64,000 bases of DNA from Muribaculaceae bacterium (GTDB taxonomy: Bacteria > Bacteroidota > Bacteroidia > Bacteroidales > Muribaculaceae), in NCBI GenBank assembly GCA_022510505.1, contig JAFLTL010000001.1:116707-180706 (forward strand), in the 5' to 3' direction. Under the pieces are notes generated by a model. That model searched no databases, was not told where the DNA came from, and saw only the letters and a program-made list of their open reading frames with translations. Of the stretch, positions 9,065 to 17,855 are shown piece after piece (positions within the stretch are counted from its first letter, which is position 1; each line of letters starts with the position of its first letter). The position numbers and the translations under genes were made by a program.

Positions 9065-9078
9065 TTAACATGTGTTAA
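9065..9078. promoter_or_regulatory. Palindrome, candidate MarR operator
   Basis: TTAACA-TG-TGTTAA is a perfect inverted repeat in the frc upstream region, about 120 bases before the frc start. Its size and AT-richness suit a MarR-type dimer site. The link to the regulator is inferred. Confidence 0.3.
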
Positions 9079-9198
9079 TTAAAGTTAACCCAATAATTTT
9101 ATTAATATGTCAATAAACCATTTATTTATTCAAGTTGTTTATATATTGTAACAAATTTGAAATAAAAAATTATAATTAACAATAAAATAATTACTATT

Positions 9199-10491
9199 AT
9201 GAACACAGCTCCTCTACAAGGAATTAAGGTTGTTGACTTCACCAATGTTCAGTCAGGACCTTCATGTACTCAGATGTTGGCATGGTTCGGTGCCGAAGTT
9301 ATCAAAATCGAACGTCCCGGAACCGGTGACCCAACTCGTACGGAACTTCAATTCAGTCCCGATGCTCCCAGTTACTATTATCTACAATTGAATTCCGATA
9401 AGAAGTCATTGACACTTGATGCTGCGACTCCCGACGGTAAAGAAATCCTGACAAAGCTTATAAAGGAAGCTGATATGTTCATTGAGAACCTCCACCCGGG
9501 AGCAATGGATAAACTTGGATTCGGATGGGAAGCCGTACACGCTCTTAACCCCCGTTGTATCTATGGTACTATCAAGGGTTTCCCACAAGGATCTCCATAT
9601 GCTCATTTGAAAGCCTACGAACCAATCGCTCAAGTAACCGGAGGTGGTGCAACTACCACAGGATGGTATGATGGCGAATATAATATACCGACTCAAAGCG
9701 GTGCGGCTCTTGGTGACTCAAATACCGGTATGCACCTGCTGATAGGCCTACTTGCCGCACTTGCACAGCGAGAGAAAACAGGAGAAGGATGCTATGTTTA
9801 TCAGTCAATGCATAATGCATGCCTCAACCTATGCCGCATAAAGACTCGTGACCAGCTGACGCTTGATAAACTTGGCTATCTGGTTCAATATCCACAGTAT
9901 CCCAATGAGAAATTCCCCGACTACGTTCCTCGTTCCGGAAACATTGAAGGTGGTGGTGTACTTGGATGGACCTACAAATGTAAGAATTGGGCTACTGATC
10001 CGAACGACTATGTATATGTAATCGTTGAACGTGGTGAAAAACAGTTTGAGAACTTCTGTAAAGTCATTGGTTTCGAAGATTGGTTGACAAATCCCGATTT
10101 CAATACTGCTGACGCTCGAGACAAACACAAATCAGAAATATGGTCAAGAATTCAGTCGTTCACTATCGATAAGACAAAATATGAAGTTACCGAACTTCTG
10201 GGAACCAATGGAATTCCTTGCGGACCCGTCTTGAATATGAAGGAGATAATGAATGATCAATCACTCTACGAAAATAAGACCCTCGTGAAGATCAATCAAG
10301 GTGGAAATGTTGGAGAATTTGTAACAGTCGGATGTCCTTGCACGTTCTCTAATTTTAGTCCTAACTATGGTCCCGCTCCTGAACTTGGTGGAAACAATAC
10401 TGAGATTCTCACAGCACTTGGATACACTGCTGAGCAACAGGAGGCATTTGCAAAGAATGGCACAACTGCACCGGTTGACGGACATATGTAA
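9199..10491 (+). CDS. frc: Formyl-CoA:oxalate CoA-transferase
   Basis: This 430-residue protein belongs to the CaiB/BaiF class III CoA-transferases and closely resembles Oxalobacter Frc along its length. Matching segments include the start (VVDFTNVQSGP), IKIERPGTGDPTR, and SGAALGDSNTGMHL, where Asp173 aligns with the catalytic Asp that forms the mixed anhydride. It moves CoA from formyl-CoA to oxalate, giving oxalyl-CoA and formate in the cytoplasm. The mobile glycine loop (residues 249-254) reads IEGGGV where Oxalobacter has GGGGQ, so the loop is altered. oxc follows 41 bases later, which strongly supports the oxalate assignment. Confidence 0.93.
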   Translation: MNTAPLQGIKVVDFTNVQSGPSCTQMLAWFGAEVIKIERPGTGDPTRTELQFSPDAPSYYYLQLNSDKKSLTLDAATPDGKEILTKLIKEADMFIENLHPGAMDKLGFGWEAVHALNPRCIYGTIKGFPQGSPYAHLKAYEPIAQVTGGGATTTGWYDGEYNIPTQSGAALGDSNTGMHLLIGLLAALAQREKTGEGCYVYQSMHNACLNLCRIKTRDQLTLDKLGYLVQYPQYPNEKFPDYVPRSGNIEGGGVLGWTYKCKNWATDPNDYVYVIVERGEKQFENFCKVIGFEDWLTNPDFNTADARDKHKSEIWSRIQSFTIDKTKYEVTELLGTNGIPCGPVLNMKEIMNDQSLYENKTLVKINQGGNVGEFVTVGCPCTFSNFSPNYGPAPELGGNNTEILTALGYTAEQQEAFAKNGTTAPVDGHM

Positions 10492-10532
10492 TTAATAAAT
10501 AATAAATTGGCTTACAGTAAAATCTGAAAACA

Positions 10533-12311
10533 ATGGCTGATTCTATTAATAATTCGAAGGCGCCGCAGACTCCTGCGGCTCCTTCATTCCCTACCGATTG
10601 GACTGGGCAATATCTATTGGCTAAATCCCTTCAAGCTGCCGGAATCACACAAATGTTCGGACTCGTTGGGATCCCGGTAACTGAATTTTCCTATCTCGCA
10701 CAGGGACTTGGAATCAAATTCACCGGATTTAGATTCGAGCAACAGGCAGGAATGGCCGCTGCAACTTATGGATATTTGACAAAGACTCCTGGCGTTCTTC
10801 TAACAGTATCCTCGATGGGGTTCTTGAATGGTTTGACCGCCACGATCAATGCAACAGTTAACTGTTACCCAATGATTCAAATTTCGGGAAGCAGCGAACG
10901 TGAACCGATTGATCTTGAGCAGGGAACCTACGAAGGCCTTGATCAGCTTAATGTTGCCAAAGGACTTGTTAAAGCCGCCTATCGCGTAAATCGTGCTCAG
11001 GATATTCCCACGGCTGTCGTTCGTGCCTATCGTGCAGCTGTCTCAGGGCGTCCAGGCGGAGTATATCTTGATGTTACCACACCTTGTATGGCCGAAATAG
11101 TTACTGCTGCAGATGCAGAAAAATGGCTGGCTGAAGCTTTTCCCATTGTTGATCCGGCTCAGCCTGTTTCTCCTTCTGAAGAAGCTATCGATCGTGCATT
11201 AACTCTTCTTGCCTCGGCAAAGAAACCTGCATTCCTGATTGGTAAGGGAGCCGCCTATGCACAGGTGGAAGATAAGTTGAAGACGCTTGTCGAAAAGACC
11301 GGCATACCGTATTATCCTATGTCTATGGCTAAGGGAGTATTGCCTGACGACGGTCCGCTAAGTGCTCTATCGTGCCGTAAACAGATCATGGAAGAGGCTG
11401 ATGTTGTTATACTTGTCGGTGCTCGACTAAACTGGTTGCTGAGCCGTGGACATGGTCCTTGGAATCCACAAGGAAAGTTTATTCAGCTTGATATTGATCC
11501 CACCGAGATTGATTGCAACAGAAAGATTGCCGCTCCGGTTGTTGGTGATTTGAGTGCCTCCCTTGATATGATTCTTGCTAAACTTCCTAACTATAAACTT
11601 AGCATGGATCCTACCTGGGTTCCTGAACTCCAAACCATCACAAAGGAGAAAGATGCTAAATTTGCCCAAAGACTTAAGGACAACGCAGGTGTAATGCCAA
11701 TGAATCATTGGAGTGCGCTTGCAGCAATTAAGCCTATCATCGAAAGCCGTCCCGATGTGATTATTGTCAACGAAGGCGCAAACACTTTGGATGACACTCG
11801 AGATACCTTAACTATGAGAGTCCCTCGCAAGAGAATTGATTGTGCCACATGGGCAATCATGGGTATGGGAATGGGATCATGTATTGGTGCTGCTCAAGCT
11901 ACAGGTAATAAAGTTGTGGCAATTGAGGGTGACAGTGCATTTGGATTCTCAGGCATGGATTTTGAAACAATATGCCGATTCCAGCTTCCAGTGACTGTTG
12001 TTATCTTTAATAATGGTGGCATATATAATAATGTTGGAGTTAATATGGCAACTAAAGGTGAACCGTCATTTGGGGAACCGGCTCCTACAACGCTTGACCT
12101 GACGGCTCAGTATGACAAGCTTGCCGATGCTTTCGGAGGTGCAAAAGGATATTTCGTAACAAATCCGGAGGAACTGTCGACTGCTTTAACCGAAGCCATT
12201 GACTCAGAAAAGCCTGCGATTATAAATGTCCAGTTAGCTGGTGATGCCGGTAAAGAAAGCGGTCACATAGGATATTTGAATCCACCTACTCTTCAAACAG
12301 TTACCGTATAA
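10533..12311 (+). CDS. oxc: Oxalyl-CoA decarboxylase
   Basis: This 592-residue thiamine-diphosphate enzyme matches Oxalobacter Oxc in many stretches. The N-terminal FGLVGIPVTEF and the RFEQQAG Glu would activate the cofactor. SGSSEREPIDLEQG, SGRPGGVYLDV and GKGAAYAQ follow. The Mg/ThDP site is EGDSAFGFSGMDFETICR, ending in NNGGIY. The GSSERE and GKGAAYAQ segments separate it from acetolactate synthases. It splits oxalyl-CoA to formyl-CoA and CO2 and consumes a proton, which can support proton-motive force when coupled to oxalate/formate exchange. A short Ala/Pro-rich leader (residues 1-20) precedes the conserved core. It is co-transcribed with frc and ends at a terminator. Confidence 0.95.
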   Translation: MADSINNSKAPQTPAAPSFPTDWTGQYLLAKSLQAAGITQMFGLVGIPVTEFSYLAQGLGIKFTGFRFEQQAGMAAATYGYLTKTPGVLLTVSSMGFLNGLTATINATVNCYPMIQISGSSEREPIDLEQGTYEGLDQLNVAKGLVKAAYRVNRAQDIPTAVVRAYRAAVSGRPGGVYLDVTTPCMAEIVTAADAEKWLAEAFPIVDPAQPVSPSEEAIDRALTLLASAKKPAFLIGKGAAYAQVEDKLKTLVEKTGIPYYPMSMAKGVLPDDGPLSALSCRKQIMEEADVVILVGARLNWLLSRGHGPWNPQGKFIQLDIDPTEIDCNRKIAAPVVGDLSASLDMILAKLPNYKLSMDPTWVPELQTITKEKDAKFAQRLKDNAGVMPMNHWSALAAIKPIIESRPDVIIVNEGANTLDDTRDTLTMRVPRKRIDCATWAIMGMGMGSCIGAAQATGNKVVAIEGDSAFGFSGMDFETICRFQLPVTVVIFNNGGIYNNVGVNMATKGEPSFGEPAPTTLDLTAQYDKLADAFGGAKGYFVTNPEELSTALTEAIDSEKPAIINVQLAGDAGKESGHIGYLNPPTLQTVTV

Positions 12312-12349
12312 AAAAATATTGACATTTTTATATTTTCATTGAACTAAAT

Positions 12350-12393
12350 AATCCCCTTCGGTGTTATAATCTTGTAACAACTCGAAGGGGATT
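12350..12393 (+). terminator. Intrinsic terminator after oxc
   Basis: ATCCCCTTCG (12351-12360) pairs perfectly with CGAAGGGGAT (12383-12392), followed by TGTTATTT. It separates oxc from the transporter gene, which must have its own promoter or depend on read-through. Confidence 0.85.
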
Positions 12394-12451
12394 GTTATTT
12401 CAACTTGATGAGAGCAAAAATCAAATAAAAACAATAAAAAACTACTGAAAA

Positions 12452-13537
12452 ATGAACATTGGACACATCATCCTGTATGCCATCGTCCCGATTCTAGTCA
12501 TTATGCTTGTCGGGTATGTTTCCGGTAAAAGAGGGATCTTTGACGGACACGATGCCAAGAAGTTCAACAAGGTTGTGCTCAACTATGCGTTGCCTGCAGC
12601 TTTGTTCGTTTCAATCGTAACAGCTTCCCGCGAAATGCTGACCCACGACATCAAACTGTCACTCATTTCGCTATTCGTGATCATGGGCTGTTTCATGATT
12701 GTTTACTTTATTTATCGCTTCTGCTTTAAGCAGAACACTGGTGCCGATGCTGCTGTTGCGGCTTTGATCAATGGATCGCCCACAATCGGATTCCTTGGCT
12801 TTGCCGTTTTGGAACCAATTTTCGGAACGACACCTTATGTTGCCTTGGTTGTTGCTATAGTCGGTATTGTCGTCAATGCAATTGGCATACCAGTTGGTTT
12901 GTCCCTTTTGAATGCATCACTTGAAAAACAGAAACTTGCTGCCGCAACTGCACCTGCTTCGGCCACGGCAACTACAGTTGGTAGTACGACGTCGACAACC
13001 GCTACCGCTACAGCTGCCACAACCGCAGCTCCTGTGGTTTCGACGAAGAAACCGAGTGCTTGGGCACCTGTTATCCATGCTTTGGAACAGCCTGTTGCAT
13101 GGGCTCCTATCCTTGCAGTGATTTGGGTAGTAATTGGTATACCTTGGCCAAAATACCTTAGCCCGTCTTTTGATCTTATTGCCAAAGCAAATGCGTCAAT
13201 GGCTGTGTTCGCAGCCGGTATTACCCTTTCGGCCGTTAAGATTACAATCAATTGGCAAGCTATTCTTGGATCAATTCTGAAACTTATCATGATGCCTGCA
13301 GCGCTTCTGATTGTAGGAATAATTTTCAAAATGCACTATGAGAATTTAATGATGCTCGTTGCAGCCGGTGTCCTTCCTCCTGCTTTCTCGGGAATCATTA
13401 TAGCAAGTGAATATGACACCTATGTTGCTACAGGAACTTCATCGTTGACGCTAAGTGTGATACTATTCATGGGAATGTGTCCTTTGTGGATGTATATTAC
13501 TAAAATCTGCGCAGCTCATTTCTTGGGAGCCGCTTAA
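12452..13537 (+). CDS. AEC-family transporter, putative oxalate/formate carrier
   Basis: The 361-residue protein has about ten membrane segments in two halves, the auxin-efflux-carrier (AEC) fold. The second half ends with a GVLPPAFSGIIIASEYD stretch. The E. coli yfdXWUVE operon places an AEC protein (YfdV) beside the Frc and Oxc homologues, so a role in oxalate uptake or formate exit is likely but unproven. AEC members also carry malate or malonate. The loop between the halves (residues 163-199) is a low-complexity Ala/Thr/Ser run not typical of the family. The gene lies between two terminators and is therefore probably a separate transcript. Confidence 0.85.
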   Translation: MNIGHIILYAIVPILVIMLVGYVSGKRGIFDGHDAKKFNKVVLNYALPAALFVSIVTASREMLTHDIKLSLISLFVIMGCFMIVYFIYRFCFKQNTGADAAVAALINGSPTIGFLGFAVLEPIFGTTPYVALVVAIVGIVVNAIGIPVGLSLLNASLEKQKLAAATAPASATATTVGSTTSTTATATAATTAAPVVSTKKPSAWAPVIHALEQPVAWAPILAVIWVVIGIPWPKYLSPSFDLIAKANASMAVFAAGITLSAVKITINWQAILGSILKLIMMPAALLIVGIIFKMHYENLMMLVAAGVLPPAFSGIIIASEYDTYVATGTSSLTLSVILFMGMCPLWMYITKICAAHFLGAA

Positions 13538-13553
13538 TCAAAAACAATATAAG

Positions 13554-13583
13554 AAGGGCGGGTCAATTTTGACTCGCCTTTTT
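13554..13583 (+). terminator. Intrinsic terminator after the AEC gene
   Basis: AGGGCGGGTCA pairs with TGACTCGCCTT around a short loop, with one G-T pair, and is followed by TTTT. It lies 16 bases past the stop. Confidence 0.8.
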
Positions 13584-13614
13584 AATTGTTTCATATTACT
13601 AAAGATTTGTGTCT

Positions 13615-16600
13615 ATGAAAAAAATTATGGATGGCTGTGAAGCAGCAACATGGGCAGCTTATGCATTAAGTGATGTGGCTACAATATATCCCATCTCTCC
13701 TATCGCAGAAATGGGACAGATTGCACAGCAGTGGGGACTTAACGGGTTGAAGAACTTGATGGGTCAAGCAGTCGTCGTCAAGGAAATGGAAAGTGAACTT
13801 GGGGCAGCCGGAGCAACCCATGGAGCACTTGCAGGAGGAGCTTTGGCAACCACATTCACAAATTCCCAGGGCTTACTGCTGATGATTCCCAATATGTATA
13901 AGATTGCCGGAGAAATGTTGCCCGGCGTTTTTCATGTTGGAACACGGTCAACCGCTTCCCATGCTCTTTCCATTTTTAGTGATCATCAGGATGTCATGGC
14001 CACTCGTGCGACCGGCTTCTCTCTTTTATCATCCAACACTGTTCAACAAGCGATGGATCTAGCGGTAATCGCTCACCTATCAGCAATAGATGGATCCTTG
14101 CCTGTGTTGCATTTTTTTGACGGTTGGAGAACATCTGCCGAGATGGACACAATTGAAGTAGTTTCTTTTTCTACAATAAAGTCTTTAGTCGATTTTAATA
14201 AAATAGAACAGTTCCGAAGAAAAGCAATGAATCCTGAACACCCCGACGTTCGAGGAACTGCTCAAAACCCAAATGTATTTTTCCAAAATCGGGAAGCTCC
14301 CAATAAATTTTATTTGAATTTTCCTGCTGTGGTACAAAACGCTATGAATCGTTTTGCGAGCGCCACCGGACGACAGTATCATCTTTTTGATTATTACGGC
14401 GATCCCGAGGCAACAGACGTGATTGTAGCTATGGGGACAAGTTGTGAGGTAATACAGGAAACAATGGATTATCTTGTAAACAGCGGAGATAAACGAAAAC
14501 TTGGCCTGGTTTGTGTGCGTCTTTATAGACCATGGGATGAAAAGGCTTTTCTTGCATCACTTCCTTCGACAGTTAAAAGAATTGCTGTTTTAGACCGAAC
14601 CAAGGAACCGGGTTCTTTTGGAGAACCGTTATATCTTGATGTCTCAACTACTTTACAGGCATTTGAAAAGAATATAAAAGTTTCAGGTGGAAGATATGGA
14701 TTGGGAAGTAAGGAATTCAGTCCTGCAATGGTTAAAGCTATCTTTGATTCAATGAGCAACGACAAATTGCCAAGACAATTTACTGTCGGTATAAACGATG
14801 ACGTAACTTTCCTATCACTTGACGTTTCTGAATTCATAATTCCTGAGAATAATATGCTGCAGACAATATTCTATGGAATTGGTCATGACGGTACGGTCGG
14901 ATCGGTAAAACAGCTTGCTCAGGTTCTTTCCGATTCATGTGGGTTCAATGCCCAAGCCTATTTCCAATATTCAGCTAAAAAATCTGGGGGATACACTATA
15001 TCGGAGCTTCGTCTTTCCAAGAATACGATTAAGGCTGAATATCGAATTGAAAATGCTGATATCGTGGTTTGCAACAAAACGCAATGGGTTCATAAGTTCG
15101 ATATGGTAGATAATTTGAAAGAAAATGGAATTTTTCTTTTGAATGCTCCATGGACAAAAGACCAGGTTGGTGAAATGTTGCCTGCAAGAATCAAACGCAT
15201 TTTAGTGGCAAAGAAAGCTCGTTTGTTCCTTCTTGATGCAGTTAAAATATCAGAATCAAATAATCTTGGGGTGCACATTAATATGATAATGGCTACTGCC
15301 TTCTTAAAATTGTTGGGTAGTCGAATCAATTTCGATTCAGCTTTCCAAGAATTGAAACAATTGATTTCGAAGACCTATCAACATGAAGGAGGGAAAGTGG
15401 TGACAGAAAATCTTAATGCTGTAGCGTCAGCATTAGATTCTTTGATAGAAATTGAGTACGATAATGATTCATGGATTAATTCTCATGATGTTATACCTCA
15501 ATCATCACAAGATTTACCTTTATTTATCAAGAATATCGCAGAGGTATGTAATGAACTTAAAGGTGATGAGATTCCGGTTTCACTTCTCGAACCGGCCGGT
15601 ATAACCCCGGTTGGAACTACTGCCTATGAAAAAAGACGAATCGCCATAAATGTACCTCAGTGGAACGTTGACAACTGCGTGGAATGTACTGAATGTTCAT
15701 TCGTTTGCCCTCATGCAGCGATTCGACCATTTCTTCTGACTCCCGAGGAAAAGGCAAAAGCTCCTTCGGACTATATCACAAAAGAAGGTCATGGAGCTCC
15801 TGTTCTACATCAATATCAATATAGGATTCAAGTGTATACCGAAGATTGCACTGGTTGCGGTTCCTGCGCTGTGATATGTCCAGGACATGCACTTGACATG
15901 ATGCCACTTGAAACTCAGATCCAAAAACAGATTCCTTTACTTGAATTCACGCAGAAACACGTGTCGTCGAAAGCCGGAGTAATCAATCGTTTTACCATTA
16001 ACGGATCACAGTTCTATACCCCATTATTGGAATTCTCAGGTGCTTGCGCCGGATGTGGTGAAACACCCTACGTCAAACTAGTCACCCAACTTTTCGGGGA
16101 AAGAATGATAATCGCCAATGCGACCGGTTGCTCTTCTATATGGGGTGCCGATTTCCCAAGTACAGCCTATTGTAAAAATCCACAGGGTTATGGTCCTGCA
16201 TGGGGAAACTCACTGTTTGAGGATAATGCCGAATATGGTTATGGTATTGCTGTGGCAATAGGTCAACGTCGTCAACATTTATTCGAAATAGCTAAAGAAA
16301 TAATTGCCGATCAAACGTTTGAAGATGCGAACCTAAAGACTTTGTTAAACAATTGGATTAATGCTTTTGATGATCCGTCTCAAAGCGATATAACTGGAAA
16401 GGTGTTGGTAAATTCAATTGATAAAACTACGACTGACATTCGACTGCAAAAGATTGTTACTGCATCCGATATGTTAGCCAAGAAATCGGTTTGGGCAATT
16501 GGAGGTGACGGTTGGGCATATGATATCGGATTTGCCGGTCTGGATCATGTTCTGGCTTCCGATCAGGACATCAACATTCTTGTTCTTGACACCGAATGTT

Positions 16601-17124
16601 ATTCCAATACCGGTGGCCAAACATCAAAGGCTACGCCCCATTCCGCTATGGCAAAATATTCACCTGACGGAAAACGAACATTCAAAAAGGATTTGGGAAG
16701 AATGATGATGACTTACCCCAATGTCTATGTTGCTCAGGTAGCACTTGGTGCAAATTATCAGCAGACTATAGATGCCCTCATGGAGGCCGAAGCCCACAAA
16801 GGGCCATCCATTGTAATTGCCTATTGCCCGTGTATAGAACATGGAATAAGGACTGGCATGAGTCACACTATCGTTGAGGAAAAACTTGCCGTACAGAGTG
16901 GTTATTGGCAACTTTACCGGTATAATCCCGATTTGAGAAGTCAAGGCAAGGAGCCTTTGACGGTCGATTCATCAGCCCCCGACGGCACATTACTCCAATA
17001 CATTAACAACGAAGACCGGTATGCTGACCTAAAGCTGACCGATCCACAGGAAGCTACCCTTCTTCAGCTACAGCTTAAGCAACGATGTGATGAACTTTAT
17101 CAATTAATTGTCAAGCTAGAATAA
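13615..17124 (+). CDS. NifJ-type pyruvate (2-oxoacid):ferredoxin oxidoreductase, divergent paralogue
   Basis: The 1169-residue single-chain enzyme has the full NifJ domain order. Its N-terminal pyrimidine-binding domain carries HALSIFSDHQDVMATR and HFFDGWRTS. A CoA-binding region and a two-cluster ferredoxin domain follow (CVECTECSFVCP near residue 688, CTGCGSCAVICP near 745). The ThDP domain has proximal-cluster cysteines (CAGCGETP near 809) and SNTGGQTSK near 995. Such enzymes turn pyruvate, CoA and oxidised ferredoxin into acetyl-CoA, CO2 and reduced ferredoxin. The substrate loop reads YPISPIAEM (residues 25-33) instead of the usual YPITPSSPM, so the substrate may differ. ATG 13615 is preferred to the GTG two codons earlier. 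Its position next to the oxalate genes is suggestive only. Confidence 0.88.
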   Translation: MKKIMDGCEAATWAAYALSDVATIYPISPIAEMGQIAQQWGLNGLKNLMGQAVVVKEMESELGAAGATHGALAGGALATTFTNSQGLLLMIPNMYKIAGEMLPGVFHVGTRSTASHALSIFSDHQDVMATRATGFSLLSSNTVQQAMDLAVIAHLSAIDGSLPVLHFFDGWRTSAEMDTIEVVSFSTIKSLVDFNKIEQFRRKAMNPEHPDVRGTAQNPNVFFQNREAPNKFYLNFPAVVQNAMNRFASATGRQYHLFDYYGDPEATDVIVAMGTSCEVIQETMDYLVNSGDKRKLGLVCVRLYRPWDEKAFLASLPSTVKRIAVLDRTKEPGSFGEPLYLDVSTTLQAFEKNIKVSGGRYGLGSKEFSPAMVKAIFDSMSNDKLPRQFTVGINDDVTFLSLDVSEFIIPENNMLQTIFYGIGHDGTVGSVKQLAQVLSDSCGFNAQAYFQYSAKKSGGYTISELRLSKNTIKAEYRIENADIVVCNKTQWVHKFDMVDNLKENGIFLLNAPWTKDQVGEMLPARIKRILVAKKARLFLLDAVKISESNNLGVHINMIMATAFLKLLGSRINFDSAFQELKQLISKTYQHEGGKVVTENLNAVASALDSLIEIEYDNDSWINSHDVIPQSSQDLPLFIKNIAEVCNELKGDEIPVSLLEPAGITPVGTTAYEKRRIAINVPQWNVDNCVECTECSFVCPHAAIRPFLLTPEEKAKAPSDYITKEGHGAPVLHQYQYRIQVYTEDCTGCGSCAVICPGHALDMMPLETQIQKQIPLLEFTQKHVSSKAGVINRFTINGSQFYTPLLEFSGACAGCGETPYVKLVTQLFGERMIIANATGCSSIWGADFPSTAYCKNPQGYGPAWGNSLFEDNAEYGYGIAVAIGQRRQHLFEIAKEIIADQTFEDANLKTLLNNWINAFDDPSQSDITGKVLVNSIDKTTTDIRLQKIVTASDMLAKKSVWAIGGDGWAYDIGFAGLDHVLASDQDINILVLDTECYSNTGGQTSKATPHSAMAKYSPDGKRTFKKDLGRMMMTYPNVYVAQVALGANYQQTIDALMEAEAHKGPSIVIAYCPCIEHGIRTGMSHTIVEEKLAVQSGYWQLYRYNPDLRSQGKEPLTVDSSAPDGTLLQYINNEDRYADLKLTDPQEATLLQLQLKQRCDELYQLIVKLE

Positions 17125-17134
17125 TCATGTTTTA

Positions 17135-17164
17135 TTGGTAATTTGATAAAAAATTGTATCTTTG
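17135..17164 (+). promoter_or_regulatory. Promoter of rpsP
   Basis: TTG at 17135-17137, a 19-base spacer and TATCTTTG at 17157-17164 form a textbook Bacteroidota housekeeping promoter. It lies 42 bases before the rpsP start. Confidence 0.8.
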
Positions 17165-17206
17165 CATCGAAAATTCCATTACAAAACCAATCTAATTAAT
17201 TAAAAA

Positions 17207-17731
17207 ATGGCAACAAAAATCAGATTGCAACGCCATGGTCGTAAAAACTATGCGTTCTATCCCATTGTTATCGCCGACAGCAGAGCGCCACGAGATGGCA
17301 GATTTATTGAGAGAATTGGTTCTTATAATCCAAACACCAATCCCGCAACAATAACGCTGAACTTCGAGAGGGCTTTGTATTGGGTAAATGTCGGCGCTCA
17401 GCCAACGGACACTGTTCGCAGTATCCTTTCTAACGAAGGTGTTTATCTGATGAAACATCTCCAGGGAGGAGTCAAGAAAGGTGCATTCGATGAAGCTGAA
17501 GCTCAAAAGCGTTTCAATGCCTGGAAAGCACAGAAACAAAACAAAATCGACCAGTTGAAAGCTTCGATGGCCGACAAGAAGGAAGAAGCTGCAAAGAAAC
17601 GCTTCGAAGATGAAAAGGCTAAGAACAAAGCCCGCGCCGAGGCAATAGCCCAAAAGAAAGCTGAGCAACTTGCTGCTCAAGCTCAAGAAGAAGAACCTGC
17701 AGCTGAAACTCAGGAAACTCCGGCAGAATAA
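17207..17731 (+). CDS. rpsP: 30S ribosomal protein S16
   Basis: The first 90 residues of this 174-residue protein are a standard S16 ([36 protein letters not shown]). The rest is a Lys/Glu/Ala/Gln-rich, probably helical tail that nearly doubles the usual length of 80-90. Such tails are common in Bacteroidota S16 proteins, so this is not a fusion error. It is transcribed from its own strong promoter and ended by a hairpin, without the rimM or trmD neighbours seen in Proteobacteria. Confidence 0.96.
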   Translation: MATKIRLQRHGRKNYAFYPIVIADSRAPRDGRFIERIGSYNPNTNPATITLNFERALYWVNVGAQPTDTVRSILSNEGVYLMKHLQGGVKKGAFDEAEAQKRFNAWKAQKQNKIDQLKASMADKKEEAAKKRFEDEKAKNKARAEAIAQKKAEQLAAQAQEEEPAAETQETPAE

Positions 17732-17738
17732 TTTAATT

Positions 17739-17780
17739 GTGACAAGGTTCGGTTTTATTAAAACTAGCCTTGTCACTTTT
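17739..17780 (+). terminator. Intrinsic terminator after rpsP
   Basis: GTGACAAGG (17739-17747) pairs with CCTTGTCAC (17768-17776), followed by TTTTATATTTT. Confidence 0.88.
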
Positions 17781-17855
17781 ATATTTTAAATTTTTCATGA
17801 AGGAAATCGCTTTAATACACGTTTCGGGCGATTAACACAATTTTTAATTTAAACA

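Larger units (their letters stand above)
8755..9198. other. 444-bp spacer between marR and frc
   Basis: No coding region was found here. The spacer is very AT-rich. It holds the marR promoter, a strong hairpin that reads as a minus-strand terminator (8846-8877), a 10-bp palindrome TGATTAATCA (8977-8986) and a second palindrome (9065-9078). No perfect TAnnTTTG precedes frc; CAAATTTG at 9152-9159 is the closest match. Confidence 0.6.

Noticed and set aside
12835..13329. 164-codon open frame opposite the AEC gene
   Set aside because: It mirrors the transporter; its Ala/Val-rich product is produced by the low-complexity linker read backwards, and it has no promoter.
13615..17124. Calling the NifJ paralogue an oxalate oxidoreductase
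   Set aside because: Known oxalate oxidoreductases are multi-subunit, and as far as I recall they carry an Arg at the substrate loop; this is a single chain with Ser there, so only altered specificity is suggested.
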